NCBI GenBank assembly: GCA_036172665.1 | Contig: CM069872.1 | Location: forward strand, 24,432,001-24,496,000 | Origin: Prosopocoilus inquinatus | Taxonomy: Eukaryota; Arthropoda; Insecta; Coleoptera; Lucanidae | Reading direction: 5' to 3' | Length of the DNA stretch: 64,000 nucleotides | Shown here: one piece after another, positions 11,267 through 23,304 of the stretch | How positions within the stretch are numbered: the first letter of the stretch is position 1 | Layout of the letters: each line of letters begins with the position of its first letter | Notes under the pieces: model-generated | The model's database searches: none | What the model was told of the DNA's origin: nothing | The model's input: the letters and a program-made list of their open reading frames with translations, nothing else | Program-made: the position numbers and the translations under genes

Positions 11267-13035
11267 CAGGGTGATTCACGGAACCCGTTCGTTAAAAGTT
11301 TACGGACTTCCCCTTTCAATTTCCATTTCATATTTTGCAGTTATAAGTTACCGATAATGGTCTATTAAAGTATAATATTTCCAACTTTCGGGCACTTCCG
11401 CTTGTACCGGACGTTGCTGTTAACTTTCTTATTTTAAATGGAATACCCTATTTTTTATTGCATTTTTGAATTCCTCAGGAAATTCTAAAATTATTTTATT
11501 CAACATATGATATCAGCCGTTATTCAGAGTTATTTACATTTTTTTCATGACATCTTTGTGCAATAAAAGCTATGACGTTAAATTTTGGTCTGCAGTAAAT
11601 TATAGTAACATGCTTTGAGATCATGTCCAGTTTTAAACTTATTTGTCTGCAGGCTGGGTAAAAAGTAACTTCTATTCGAACTGATTTCACCCGTCGAAAA
11701 GTCAAGTTTTTTTATTTTTATACCACATAACTGAGGATTAATTTTTCTTTCGTCTTGTTTTAGCATTCCCTATATTCATCTCTTACCTTTCTCTTTTTAT
11801 TCATACTTTTCGGAATTATTCCTGAATAGTGTGCTATGAAAATTTAAGAAACAAGGTTTTTTTTAATTAATTTGCGATTCTAAATTCAGCTTCTCTTTAA
11901 AAACCGAAAAACTATTTAAATATCTGTCTATACTTCTGTATTTGTTATTTACATATGCCGTATGTATATGAATTCTTGATATGACCTTATACGCATTTAT
12001 AAAAATAAATTCTCACTTATAAAACCAAATTTTTAAAAATATAATCAAATGTCTAATAATTTGTTGAAAACAATAAATCAATCATCAACAAATCAACATT
12101 AGAACTAATACACAAATTGTTAGTTATAAAATTTGCTCTAAGCTGCCTCCATTATTTATTATTAATAAATAATGAAGGACACTTCGAGCAACTTTTTGTT
12201 TATTACTTTACTTTATTACTTATTTACTTAGACACAACAAATTATATTCTTAACTTTTTTAGTTTTTTCGATTTTTTTTCAAATACATTTAATATGCCTG
12301 CGTTTGAATTTTCATTATCTCGGTTCTCCGTAGCGATTAAATGTTTTTTTTTAATTTCTACTGAACGGATGATTTCAAAAATTACAATTTCTGTAGTTTT
12401 CGTAGGCTACTATTTAAAAATAATATCAAAAAACTGAAAAAATTGACGTTCTAAAAAAAATCATCAATAGCGAGTGAGGTATATGAGTTAGGTATAGGGA
12501 ATACTAATACAGGACGAAAGAAAAATTAATCCTCAGTCACGTGGTATGAAAATATACTGGTGTTCTATTTAAAAAAACTTGACTTTTGGACGATTGAATA
12601 GAAGTTACTTTGTAACCATTCTGTAGACAATTAAGTTAAAACTGGGCATGATCTCAAAGTATGCTGCTTAGTCTGCTACAGGACAAAAATTAACATCATG
12701 GCTTTTATTGCACAAAGATGACAGTGTCATAAGCAAGGTATTGCTTAAGACACTAAGTTTGAAAAAAATGGAAATATCTCTGAAACGGCTAATTTTTCTT
12801 GTATCATATATTGAATAAAATAATTTTAGAATTTCGCGAGGAATTCAAAAATGCAATAAAAAATTGAGTATTCCATTTAAATTAAGAAAGTTGACATCAA
12901 CTTTCGGTATAAGCGAAAGTGCCCGAAAGTTGGAAATACTATATTTTAATAGATCATTATCGCTAACTTGTAATTGTAAAATAGGAAATAGAAATTCAAA
13001 GAGGAAGTCCGGAAACTTTTAACGAACGGGTGCGG
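11267..13035. mobile_element. Long-TIR DNA element (CAGGGTGATTC type)
   Basis: The left end CAGGGTGATTCACGGAACCC follows a TA at 11265-11266. Sequence to about 11780 returns inverted at about 12490-13030. The last bases on the right have diverged, so that end is approximate. The arms contain the word ACTTCCG and its complement, shared with elements at 25289-26484, about 39055-40900, 31305 and 44407. There is no transposase; central 12117-12437 is open but AT-biased and unrecognised. Confidence 0.6.
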
Positions 13036-13262
13036 AATACGTATCAAAAGTGTCTCTAAATTGTTATGGTATCATGGAGTCAGTTTGGTTACATGAAGGT
13101 GTATACAATGTATTTAGCTAGGTTGGATTTTTTCGCAAGACAATTCCTTATTTTACTGTAATAACATATATAGTGCATAATAACAAGGGATGGAGTTACT
13201 CTCGTAGTGCAATGAAGTAAAAATGCTATTAGTCTTGTTTTGCTAAGTAGTTTTTTTTTTAG

Positions 13263-13461
13263 ATTTGAAAATGAAAGATCGAATGAAGCACAAGAATCTG
13301 TAAGGAACTTAGTATTAATGATAACATCTTTGTGTATGTGTGGTTATATGGAATTAAAACCGTCTCAGGCTTCGATGGGATCTCTTTTTCAAATGCAGGG
13401 TTTCACTTTACCTCAACCCTCGGGAAGAGGAACTAGTGTCAGAAATATTCAAGCATTTCAC
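13263..13461 (+). CDS. bchs: bchs exon B
   Basis: The acceptor is a T-run and AG at 13261-13262. The first base completes the lysine codon split by the previous donor, then reads FENERSNEAQESVRNLV and ends SVRNIQAFH at the donor C/GTAAGC (13462). The ELKPSQ and FTLPQPSGRG segments correspond to the conserved WDFY3 stretch preceding the phrase QAF-VLQ. It is separated from the next exon by only 51 bp. Confidence 0.88.
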
Positions 13462-13512
13462 GTAAGCAACAGAACGACTTTTTACCTTCTATCGTTACTA
13501 ATTTTCTTTCAG
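13462..13512 (+). other. bchs: bchs mini-intron (51 bp)
   Basis: GTAAGC at 13462 and TTTCTTTCAG ending at 13512. It is open in the reading frame, so retention would add 17 codons without a stop. Family comparison (QAF directly followed by VLQ) supports removal. Confidence 0.8.
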
Positions 13513-14128
13513 GTATTGCAAAGTACATTTATAAAATCGAATTCGCCGGTATTGTGCTGTAATATACTAGATGCAATTTCAAGCATTTATCATTCAGATA
13601 ACGCAAATTATTTTATTCTGGAGAATCAGAATACGTTAAGTCAGTTTACAGAGAAAATACACCATAAGTCTTTGGAGATTCAGCAAAAATTGTTTCAATT
13701 AATCGAGTTCTTAGTTTTCTCCTTGAATTTCGTACCGTGCAAAGAACTGATATCGATGTCGATTTTCTTGAAGACACACAGCTTAAATCATGTGGACTGC
13801 AGTATATTGTGTATGCAATCGTTACTCAGCATCTTAAAGTACAGCGTCATATTTAAAGATGTATACCGTGAAGTAGGTTTATTAGAAGTTTTCGTGAGTT
13901 GTTTGAATCGATACGCGAATCTCTTAGAAGCAAGAAGAAGCGCTGAAGAACAAGGCAAAGATTTTTTTATATCTTTTAGTCAAGAAAGGCTGGGTAGCTT
14001 GGTCGTGGAAGGATTGACTCTGCTTTTATCCGGAAACTCGGCTAACGCAAACGTTTTGCGTGAATGTGGAGGAGCTAAGTGTGTTCATGGACTGGTTGCT
14101 TTCCCGGAATGTCGTCAAAGCACTTTAG
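13513..14128 (+). CDS. bchs: bchs exon C, armadillo-like helices
   Basis: This 616-base exon is the longest here. It starts VLQSTFIKSNSP and includes blocks strongly conserved in WDFY3: ANYFILENQNTLSQF, FSLNFVPCKELIS, FKDVYREVGLLEVFV and RECGGAKCVHGLV. It ends RQSTLG with one base of the glycine codon before GTAATT (14129). Its alternating leucine-rich helices are what one expects of the armadillo-like N-terminal solenoid. Confidence 0.92.
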
Positions 14129-15201
14129 GTAATTTTTACTAAATGATTCGTAATTATTACAAGATGATTGTTTCATAAAAATAATCTAGAACTTTTCCTT
14201 TATGTCACGAGTCATTATGTATCTGTTTAATTACACACGGTCGCTTTGTTTTGATTCGGAAATGCATATTTTGCGCGCATTTATGATAAGTTACTTAGCA
14301 CGTCTAGCAACGTAGGCGAGACCACGCGAGCAAATAAACACTGAAGCTTTTTATCTTTCCTATTCTATAACAACTGTGTTATAACAATGGTATCAAAACA
14401 AAAGATCAAAAGTATCTGAAATATTTTAATTCAAATTTGTATTCAAAACGCTTAAAATATTTTTTTTTAATATTTCAGTTAAAATGATACAAAAAGTTGG
14501 TACATACAAAAAGTCATTATAGAAAATGTACTAAAAGCACTACAATAATAATTTGCGTGAAAAGATCAATAACCGCAAACATACGCGCTTGTAACAAGAG
14601 GATAGGCTAGGTCAAACTTAGATGAGTTTTCAGTTCATCAGGGCACCAAGCTTACAACCGACCGAAGTCGCTCAAATCAGGAAAACTCTCTCGCGGTCCT
14701 GCCGCCGGTATAAATCAGACATGCTTCGTTCCAACGGAATATAAGAAGTCAAGGGCTGAAGCCCACACAAAGAAAACACACCACCGTATCGTGCATAAAA
14801 TGATGTCAGTAACAACCATAGTGACGATTTGAGCCCACTTGGAATGTTATTGTATTGTATCGAACCGTACACCTTCAACCTTCGAACGTTCAAACCCGTG
14901 GAGCGTCTGCTTTATTTATAGAAATTATCGGTCGCATTGCATAGCTGTACAGTCCAAGCAGTAAATTATTTTATGATTAAAAGTTGAAATTATTAAAGAA
15001 CAAGTCAATCGAGTAGGTCAACGTTAAACATTAATTTGTCATTGTCCATATCAGAACACAAATGTAACAAAAATGTCTGTTCACACCGTTGCGTTGAAGA
15101 AAGGTTCGAAATTGTTTCGTTTCCGTTAATTTTCGAACTATGTTATTTAAATAAACGCCTGCTTTTAGTAATTTTAAACGAAAATGTTTATCCGTTCACA
15201 G

Positions 15202-15205
15202 AACT
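15202..15205. repeat. Target-site duplication AACT, left of gypsy-1
   Basis: AACT directly precedes the left LTR and is repeated at 24691-24694 directly after the right LTR. Four-base duplications are usual for Ty3/gypsy integrases. Confidence 0.8.
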
Positions 15206-16590
15206 TGCTACCTTACCTTTTCCGTAAGATAGGCAGATGTTGCATCGTGACGTTAGTTTCGACGCATCCGGCAGCAAACAGTCGTGACGGGGTGGGAGCA
15301 ATCTCAAACCAACAACCTAATAAAAGGCGCCACTCAATTTAATTTTCTTTCCGCGGGAAATTAAGAAAAACGCGGTACGTCCTTGTTAAACAAAATTGTT
15401 TTATTTAACACACAAAATAAACAGAACAGAGAAATAAAGGTAATCCGTTTACATACTAACACATCAAACAAAATAAATGCGACACAACAAAATTACACTG
15501 TACCTTATAGTGGCGCGTACAGGCCACAAACAAACAAAAACCAATTACAGATTAAATGGTTACGCAAAAAGAAAACTTGCTTATTAAACAGCAAAGCAAA
15601 TGATTAATTCAAATCCCTCGTAAGGGGTCCTCTACTCGTCAAGTAACGTTCGAGGTAAAACGAGCGTTCGTGATTCGCAATAATAATCAATCAAAAACAA
15701 CGTTAAAGATCCAACCTTGTCCGATGGTCAGTCAGGAGGGCACAAATTTGTCATCGGGCCGCAACACGACAGCCACGGGGAAGGACAACGCGTCGCGTCT
15801 CAGGTCGAGTCCGACGGCGGAAGGTGATTTCTACACTTCTCGCAGAAACTCCGAACTCCCAAACGCAATATAAAAGGGGGGAAGGAAAAAGCCTGAAGAA
15901 AGAAACAAATATGCCCCCGTTACACACGAATCAAACACATTCCCACACTTATTAACTCACCTGCCCTAACAAGCAGGCTTTCTTAGAAAAACGCCAAACA
16001 AGCGTTTATTGCTGCAGCGATCGCACAGAATCCGGCCCAAAGCCGAAGGGGGAATTTGCCCACGCAGAGGACGAATTCACGCACAACACCAAGTGAAAAT
16101 CACCCACACCAAAAATACTTGCGATCACTGCGGGAATCAACTTTGGACTGAATCCAGACCTTGGTTCGTGGTAACGAGTTAAAACGGGGGGGGGAACGGG
16201 GGGAGAACATTCCAGAATCATTCATTGAGTGTCTGATTAAAACCAGCCAATCAATCTCGAATGTCATAGTTCGTTTCACACGGCGGTAGATATTGCGACA
16301 TAGAATGAAATCGAAAACAATCCAAGACTTTTCCTTGAGTAAAATAAACAAACGTATTCTCTCGAAGAACACGAGGTCGTAAAAACAAGTGCGGAATATG
16401 TGTAATTTAAGCGCGGCTCGGAACGAGCGGCATTATCAAAGGGGGTTACGTGGGCGATAAAAGAAACCGCAAATGCGAAGGAAGTGGAGTTCGCGACACG
16501 CCCACTGTTCGCCTAAAAACACATCTATTTTTAGCTCGCACACAACATACAGGGTGGCTCAAAACAACCGGGGAAATTTGCACGGTAACA
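15206..16590 (-). repeat. Gypsy-1 3' LTR (left)
   Basis: 1385 bp, matching 23305-24690 almost base for base. It starts TGCTACC and ends GGTAACA on the + strand, so it has the usual TG...CA in element orientation too. ORFs within it are repeated in the other LTR and have no recognised product. Confidence 0.93.
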
Positions 16591-16605
16591 ATCCCACCCT
16601 TACTT
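16591..16605 (-). promoter_or_regulatory. Polypurine tract candidate of gypsy-1
   Basis: In element orientation AAGTAAGGGTGGGAT directly abuts the 3' LTR. Position and purine richness fit the plus-strand primer of LTR retroelements. Confidence 0.5.
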
Positions 16606-18637
16606 CGATGGAAATTTTACCTAAGGAAAATTTCTAGACGAAACTATAAAGAGACACTCAGAATAATCCGGGCATGTATGGGGAAAGGCAACGATACGGG
16701 AACGCGGACGGAAACTCATAGTCTAAGACTGCGGACAAAACTTTACACAAAACGAACATTGGTCAAAGACCACGGGAAAAATTCAAACCAAACGTTACCC
16801 AAGCAGCAACACGCCCACACGGAGCACAAACCGGACTGGTACGCGAGAAGAGAAAAAGGGAAACAAAGAGTCAGGTGGGGTCCGCATGTTGACAAGCATC
16901 AACATCGTCTGACCAGGAAACACCACGCCACCTGGCAAACCCAAGAAGAGGAAGTTAACTATACCACTACCGATCGATACACCGCGCGGCCATGCCACTA
17001 CCCAAGCAATGTTCGTTGAAATGTTACAAAATCCTCAAATACCAAAAGAGTTTCCCAGGCAACGTAAATTTTGACAGTATTCTAAGGATGCTGGGACATC
17101 CTGGAAAAGACTAACATCACCGAGAAATTTACTTGGATCCACAACAATGTAAAACAAAAAAGAAACCCGTCTGTCCAGGACTTGGCCCAAACCACAACCA
17201 ACCGCGCGCGTGTCACAGACATTGAGAGGTGGCAGAGTCCTAAGACTGTAACAACCAAGCCGGGGACAAACTTCGAAACTAAACTAAAACAAAACCGGGG
17301 TAAAAACTATGGAAATGGCAAACTACAATGAAATATACGGGACAAAATGAATGGAAAGAGCAAATAATAACAACAAAATGAAAATCCAAACGATCTCGGT
17401 CCATCGGAAGTCTTTTTCGAAACGAGAAGAAGAAGACAAAAGGGAAAGAAAAAAAAATTAAATGATCCGGTGATCAACGCGAACTTTTGCTATAAAGCAA
17501 GTGAAATTCGTGGTCGACTGGTAAGGTCGAACCGCGAAGCAATAAGGCACACTACGGTACCTGAAGTCAAATCCTACTCCCAGGGCAAAACTAAAATACG
17601 GGGAAGAAAATTTTACTAAGGTTAAAAGACTCTATTCCTGGGGATCCCCTAGTCACGAGGAGTTGTCAGCTCCGTCACAAAATTTGTCTTCTAAGAAGAC
17701 CCACAACGACGAACTCCACACCACGATCCTCACACTCCAAGACCGCAAACAGGTCATAATCCGTCTGTGGACCAACGCAAGCCTAAGCAGGGATCAAGGT
17801 AGGGAATATCGCCGTCCCACCAAACGACACGAAAACAAAATAAAACTCCTCACAACGAGATAAGCTCTCGTCAGGCGAAAAACAGTCACAACCGGGAGTT
17901 TTCCTACTTTAGGAAAAAGTAAACTGAAGAAAGTCGAATCCGGGTAATAAAAAAATTTGAGATGACTAAATCTCAAAAGGACACCCAAAAAGGTAGGGGT
18001 TACAGGGGGGGAAGGGGAAAGAAAAAGAGAAGTTGAGGAAGACAGACAACAGGAAAGTAAAAGTCCTCCAATCGGAACACACCATAATACAGCTCCGATT
18101 CCTCTGAGGAACATCCGATAGCGGTACGTCAGAGAGAGAGGGCAAACGATACCTTCACGGGATCCAGCACGCTTGGAACTCCCACACGCTCTGGCGGGTG
18201 CTAAGAGATATCTCAGAGTCGGCAGGGCCGAGCTGATCAATCCGAAAGGGGAAGAGTTAGAGTAGAAGAAAGGGTGAAACAAGTAGAAAGGAAAGCAATA
18301 TGCATGTGGATAGAGGCATCTCACGTCACAATCGCGAGGCCTGCCAGACGTCACTCATAGCGAAGTTCACGAAAAGAGAGGGCAAGAAGAGTCTTCACGA
18401 GATCCGACTCTCTTGTCATTCCCACAACTTCCGCAAACTGCAAGGCGACTTCTCGCAAACGACTAGACTGTCCGAAAAGTACCTTCATCACACGTGAACA
18501 TCCGAAGACGTTCGATTCCAAAGGTGTTAGAGGAATTGGGACTGAATCTTTTAGGAGCCTTTTACTCCACGCAGAAGATACGTCGGGAGAATTCTAAGGG
18601 ACCCATCCCGCAGGTCGAAAGAACGAATAGGGTGAAC
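16606..18637 (-). other. Gypsy-1 region between pol and 3' LTR
   Basis: About 2 kb without a recognisable protein. A minus frame at 17794-18354 (186 codons, serine- and leucine-rich) is open but low in plausibility. I saw neither the signal peptide and furin-type site nor the transmembrane layout expected of an envelope. It is probably a long 3' untranslated region. Confidence 0.5.
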
Positions 18638-21600
18638 CTATTCATCAGGGGGATCTGGTTTAAGATGTTCACTATTCCAGGTGCCAGGAAGTATATTGTC
18701 ATCAAAATCCTTAAGTTCATACGTGTCTGACGACACACGACGATTAATGAGGAAAGGCCCAACAAACTTATCGGCCAACTTGGCCGCGAAATGCTTAGAA
18801 GCATCCGACAATACAAAATTTTTACGCCAAACCCGTTGTTCAGGGTGATACTCAACCTTACGCCTACGGAGATCATAACGGCCTTTAGCCTTCTCGTAAG
18901 CCTTTTGCAGCCTTCCTTGTACGTCCTTATATAGCACGGCAAACTTACCGGTACGAGATTGTAAATCCTTAGGATCCTGAGGGACAACTTCCAAAGACAC
19001 ATTTTTATCAGGGGTACTATCAGGGGTTAGACTACCTTTTAGGCACATCTCACGACCAAAATTGAGGAAGTATGGAGTCACACCAGTAACTTCATGACGA
19101 GCGGTTCGAAGAGCACAAGCGACCTTGGGCAAGAATAGATCCCATTTGCGGTGGTCTTCCGCCACATAAGCAGTCAACATAGACTTAATAACGCGGTTAA
19201 CGCGTTCGACAGGGTTCGCCTTAGGATGATAATACGAAGTGTACGCAGGGCGTACATGGTATGACGTCAGAAGTTTTTGATACTCTTTGGACTTAAATTG
19301 GACTCCATTATCGGAAATAATGGTGCGAGGTACACCAAAAACTAAGAAAATATTTTCCTCAATGTGCTGCACAATCTTTGGGGCGGTAGCTTTACGAAGA
19401 GGAAAACACAGGGTGAATTTACTAAAACAGTCAGTAGCCACTAGGATATATTGGTAACCACGAGAAGATCTAGGGAGTGGTCCAACAAGATCGATACTAA
19501 TGACCTCCCAAGGACGAGTAATCTTGGAGTGACCTCCCATCATACCAGCTGGAGCCCTTTGTTCAGGTTTGGTACGGATACACGTCTGGCAACGGTGGAC
19601 ATACTTTGCCACATCAGCATGCATCTTAGGCCAATAGTAATTTTGAGCGATTCTATTATATGTCTTATAAATTCCTAGATGACCACTGGTTGGAGAGTCA
19701 TGACTTTCTTGAAGTATTTTTGACCGAGAATCCTTTGGGACAACAGTCTTCCAATGAGGTTCATCCTCAGCCAAACGATAATATGTGTTTCGGACCAGTT
19801 TATAAATGACATTTCCCTCGACACGGAAACTAGGAAACTTTTCCGGAGTCAAACGAATTTTCTTAAGGAAATTCAAGTACCAACTGTCCTGAACGTTGTC
19901 AAAATCGATGGAGTCGATAACAGGGACGGTTCGAGAAAACATATCAGGAACAACGTGATCTTTTCCTTTGCGATGGATGACGCTAAAGTTATATTGTTGT
20001 AGGCGCACAGCCCAACGACACAATCGACCGGAAGGATTCTGCAACTTATTAAGCCAAAGGAGAGAGTGATGGTCTGTGATGACCTTAAAGTGCGAACCTT
20101 CCACATAAGGCCGAAGTTTTTCTATGGCCCACAACATCGCAAGGAGTTCCTTTTCGGTTGTTGAAAAGTTACGCTCGGCTCGAGTCAACGAGCGGCTTAG
20201 ATAGCAGATGACTTTCTCACCTTCGTCTTGTTCTTGGGTAAGGACAGCACCAAGACCATAATCGGATGCGTCCGTTTGAATCGTAAATTCTTTGGTGAAG
20301 TCGGGACATGAGAGAACTGGAGCAGAAACTAAGTGCTCACGAATTTTTCCCCAAGCTTCATCACAAGTCTCATCCCACCTATGCTTAGAATTTTTCTTAA
20401 GCAGGTTTGTCAAAGGGGAGATAATAGTGGAAAATCCAGGGATAAACCTCCGATACCAAGAAGCAGTTCCTATCAAACGGCGAACTTCCTTAACCGTAGT
20501 TGGCTTAGGCATCTTAAGAATTGCCTGTACCTTTTCAGGGTCAACATGAAGACCATGACGATCCACTACATACCCTAGGTACTTGAGTTCGCTAAGACAA
20601 AAATGGCATTTTTCTTCGTTCAAGGTTAGTCCGGCCTCGGTCAGGCGTTTATGGACTTCGGAGAGTACTTCGAGATGTTTGTCGAAGGTTTGAGTCACAA
20701 TAATGATGTCGTCTAAATAGACGAACACATGTGGTTCAAGATCAGCACCGATTACGCAGTCGATAAATCTTTGCCAAGTTGCAGGAGAATTATGAAGACC
20801 AAAAGGCATTCTGCGAAATTGATACAAACCGCGGTTAGGTACGGTGAAAGCGGTGTATTGGCGAGATTCTTCGGCAACCGGAATTTGCCAGTATGCTGAT
20901 TTGATATCTAAGGAAGATAGATACTTAGCATCTTTGAGTTTGTCAAGGGTGTTCGAGACATAAGGTAGAGGATAAGCATCCTTGGTCGTAACTTGGTTGA
21001 GCTTCCGATAGTCCACACAAAAGCGGAAAGAACCATCCTTTTTGGGTACAAGAAGAATGGGCGATGACCAAGCACTCTTAGATTTCTCAACAATTCCACG
21101 CTTGATCATGTCGTCAAGTTCTGTATCGACGATGGCTTGTCTTGCTGGCGAAATCGGGTAATATCGTTGTTTGATTGGTGGGCTATCAGTACGGATGACA
21201 TGTTCGACCAATTGGGTACATCCTAGTTCACGGTTTCTGGAATCAGCAAACAGCTGTTCGGTCCGTTTATTGAGTTGGGTCTGTTGATCATTTGTCAGAT
21301 GACCCCAAGATGTGACATGTTCGACTGAGTCAATGAATTCCTTTCCAAAACTCCACTCACCGGAGCGCAAGTCAGGGACGATGCCCATCAACTTCCAAAA
21401 ATCTGCGCCGAGAATTAAGGAATGCGGCAACTCAGGAACGACAAGAACGTCAATCACTTTGACCCGGTCACGAAGTTGGATAGGGGTGGTAACATTACCA
21501 GGACTACTACAGGGTTGTCCATTCGCAACAGTGCATGACGTCACATGTTTCGTAAAAGGTAAGTTTAAAGTCTGAAGGATTTCCCATCCTGAACTACCAA

Positions 21601-23221
21601 CAATTGTGCGAGACGCGCCTGAGTCAAGGAGGCCAAGAAATGGAATGCCTAAGATGGATACAGACAGATATGGGCGTTCGTCATCTTTTGCATGAGCTAG
21701 GACAAAGTCTAAAACAGGTTGTACAGTCAGAGATTCGATCGGATTTGTTACTTTAAAGCAACGCACTAGCCGGTCATCTAACGCGTTGTTCGGGAGTTTT
21801 TTTGGACTCTTCGAGCACAAGGGGCACGTCTTAGTGGTGACATTGGGACGTCCACATTGATAACAATGCCTACGTAAGGGTTCAGAGCAATCACGGGATA
21901 GGTGGCCTGTCTTTTGACAATTCCAGCACTTAAACGTTTTGGTAGGTTTAGGAGGATCTACCTTACACTCACTTACGGTTAGTGCGCAGGCTTGTACATA
22001 GGCTAGGTCAGGCTCTAGAGTATTGTTCTTACGAGGTGGAGGCATGTATGCCTCTACGGCGGACTTACGAACCTCTAATTGTCTACCTATCTTCAATAAC
22101 TGGGTGACAGAAGTAACCTCGACTAGTCCTAACTGACGCTGATAAAAAGGGGCAATGTTATTCAGAAGAATTTTTATGCGAACGTTTTCCGCGACAGGGA
22201 TGCTCAAACGATCGAATAAATTGAGCATGACAGAAATATAAATTCCCATTGATTCATCGGGACCCTGGGTGCGTTTCTTTATTTCTTCAAATAACTTGTC
22301 GTCATAATTATGGGGTTGGAACTCGTCACGAAGACCTTGCACGAGTTCGGACCAATCATTGCAAAATTTCCGATTTGCCCGAAACCAGATTAAAGCTTTA
22401 TCGCGAAATAAATCGGACGCTGAAGCGAACAGAGTTGCTTCCGAAACGTTTCTCGAAATTTGGAGTTCGCTAACGCGTTCCAAAAAGGCGCTAAGGGAGA
22501 GAATCTTATTATTCCCATTATAAGTTAAACCCCATTTGGAAACAGGAACCGATTTAATTTCGATCGTGGTTACAGGGTGTGTCGCAACCTTGGACTCAAG
22601 AAGAACAGCTTTAGTCGGGGACGTCGTAATTTTTGGCGACGAAGTCGCACTAGGAGTTGCAACAACATTCGGACTGACACAAATCATGGATGATTGATCA
22701 TTTCGAAAATGATCCGCAATAGCCGTTAAATCAAGTAAGGGAGACGCATGAGCCCTAACAACTTCAGTTTCTTTAGGACTGAAACTTAACGTCGTCTGTT
22801 CAAAGTCAAACGCGAGTTCATTTAACGTCTGTAAAATACACTTACGTTGTTGTACTTCGTCGTTTGTCAAAGGCTGAGAACGCTGTGCGCGTCCGATGGC
22901 GTGAGCCAATTTGGCTGAAATTTTGTCTACAATGCAAACAGCGGTCGAGCCAGGGACAGACTCAATTAAACAGCGAATTTCGCTAATCTTTTCCTGAAGG
23001 GCAGTCGCGTCTTCGTCAAATAATACGTCATATTTGGGTAAGGGTAAGCGCAAATCTTTTTCCAAACGCAATTGTCGTCTGAGGTACGCTCGTTTTTGCG
23101 CAACATTACCATCACATTGTACACCTCTCGCTAAGAGTTCATAGTTAATTTCTTCCGCATTAAGGCGATCGGGTAACAATTTAAGATCCATGTCAAAGCG
23201 CAAAATTCCGCAATAAAACAA
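18638..23221 (-). CDS. Gypsy-1 gag-pol polyprotein, intact single frame
   Basis: 1527 codons in one frame, so gag and pol are fused without a frameshift. The first Met may be upstream of the true start; Met11 (MDLKLLPD) is an alternative. In order: gag-like helical region to about residue 415; CCHC knuckle CWNCQKTGHLSRDC near 428; aspartic protease LLDSGA near 532; reverse transcriptase with YLDD near 834; RNase H with TDAS near 985; integrase HHCC finger from about 1174; DDE core with Asp near 1244, Asp in SDNG near 1301 and Glu in VERVNR near 1337; a GPF-type C-terminal module near 1490. All catalytic motifs look intact, so the element may be autonomous. Replicates through an RNA intermediate. 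Confidence 0.95.
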   Translation of the reverse strand: MFYCGILRFDMDLKLLPDRLNAEEINYELLARGVQCDGNVAQKRAYLRRQLRLEKDLRLPLPKYDVLFDEDATALQEKISEIRCLIESVPGSTAVCIVDKISAKLAHAIGRAQRSQPLTNDEVQQRKCILQTLNELAFDFEQTTLSFSPKETEVVRAHASPLLDLTAIADHFRNDQSSMICVSPNVVATPSATSSPKITTSPTKAVLLESKVATHPVTTIEIKSVPVSKWGLTYNGNNKILSLSAFLERVSELQISRNVSEATLFASASDLFRDKALIWFRANRKFCNDWSELVQGLRDEFQPHNYDDKLFEEIKKRTQGPDESMGIYISVMLNLFDRLSIPVAENVRIKILLNNIAPFYQRQLGLVEVTSVTQLLKIGRQLEVRKSAVEAYMPPPRKNNTLEPDLAYVQACALTVSECKVDPPKPTKTFKCWNCQKTGHLSRDCSEPLRRHCYQCGRPNVTTKTCPLCSKSPKKLPNNALDDRLVRCFKVTNPIESLTVQPVLDFVLAHAKDDERPYLSVSILGIPFLGLLDSGASRTIVGSSGWEILQTLNLPFTKHVTSCTVANGQPCSSPGNVTTPIQLRDRVKVIDVLVVPELPHSLILGADFWKLMGIVPDLRSGEWSFGKEFIDSVEHVTSWGHLTNDQQTQLNKRTEQLFADSRNRELGCTQLVEHVIRTDSPPIKQRYYPISPARQAIVDTELDDMIKRGIVEKSKSAWSSPILLVPKKDGSFRFCVDYRKLNQVTTKDAYPLPYVSNTLDKLKDAKYLSSLDIKSAYWQIPVAEESRQYTAFTVPNRGLYQFRRMPFGLHNSPATWQRFIDCVIGADLEPHVFVYLDDIIIVTQTFDKHLEVLSEVHKRLTEAGLTLNEEKCHFCLSELKYLGYVVDRHGLHVDPEKVQAILKMPKPTTVKEVRRLIGTASWYRRFIPGFSTIISPLTNLLKKNSKHRWDETCDEAWGKIREHLVSAPVLSCPDFTKEFTIQTDASDYGLGAVLTQEQDEGEKVICYLSRSLTRAERNFSTTEKELLAMLWAIEKLRPYVEGSHFKVITDHHSLLWLNKLQNPSGRLCRWAVRLQQYNFSVIHRKGKDHVVPDMFSRTVPVIDSIDFDNVQDSWYLNFLKKIRLTPEKFPSFRVEGNVIYKLVRNTYYRLAEDEPHWKTVVPKDSRSKILQESHDSPTSGHLGIYKTYNRIAQNYYWPKMHADVAKYVHRCQTCIRTKPEQRAPAGMMGGHSKITRPWEVISIDLVGPLPRSSRGYQYILVATDCFSKFTLCFPLRKATAPKIVQHIEENIFLVFGVPRTIISDNGVQFKSKEYQKLLTSYHVRPAYTSYYHPKANPVERVNRVIKSMLTAYVAEDHRKWDLFLPKVACALRTARHEVTGVTPYFLNFGREMCLKGSLTPDSTPDKNVSLEVVPQDPKDLQSRTGKFAVLYKDVQGRLQKAYEKAKGRYDLRRRKVEYHPEQRVWRKNFVLSDASKHFAAKLADKFVGPFLINRRVSSDTYELKDFDDNILPGTWNSEHLKPDPPDE

Positions 23222-23280
23222 ACAATTCTGTCTAACTTGGACGTAATTTTTCGGAAAACAAAACGCAAAACAAATCGAGG

Positions 23281-23304
23281 CCCCGCACGTTGGGCGTCAA
23301 ATCT
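23281..23304 (-). promoter_or_regulatory. Primer-binding-site candidate of gypsy-1
   Basis: In element orientation the 5' LTR is followed after a few bases by GACGCCCAACGTGCGGGGC, close to the tRNA-Lys-type primer sites of other insect gypsy elements. The match to a particular tRNA was not verified. Confidence 0.5.

Larger units (their letters stand above)
202..13262 (+). other. bchs intron (13.06 kb), repeat-filled
   Basis: Bounded by GTAAGT at 202 and a T-run plus AG at 13261-13262. I found no host exon inside. It contains several separately listed elements: a TA-flanked long-TIR element, Penelope-like remnants, nested MITEs, a foldback element with a 140-bp satellite, and a second long-TIR element. 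The rest (202-518, 2322-3485, 10313-11264, 13036-13260) shows no recognisable coding sequence. Confidence 0.8.

Noticed and set aside
12117..12437. 106-codon frame in the long-TIR element
   Set aside because: Phe/Leu-rich translation of T-rich DNA, no transposase motif.
15383..15873. Two + frames repeated in both LTRs
   Set aside because: Duplicated because the LTR is duplicated; no recognised domain and low-complexity composition.
16450..17019. 189-codon + frame across the LTR border
   Set aside because: Antisense to the element, spans LTR and internal sequence, rich in Lys/Arg/Thr from A-rich DNA.
17794..18354. 186-codon minus frame as gypsy-1 envelope
   Set aside because: No signal peptide, cleavage site or transmembrane pattern that I could support; composition looks like reading of a purine-rich opposite strand.
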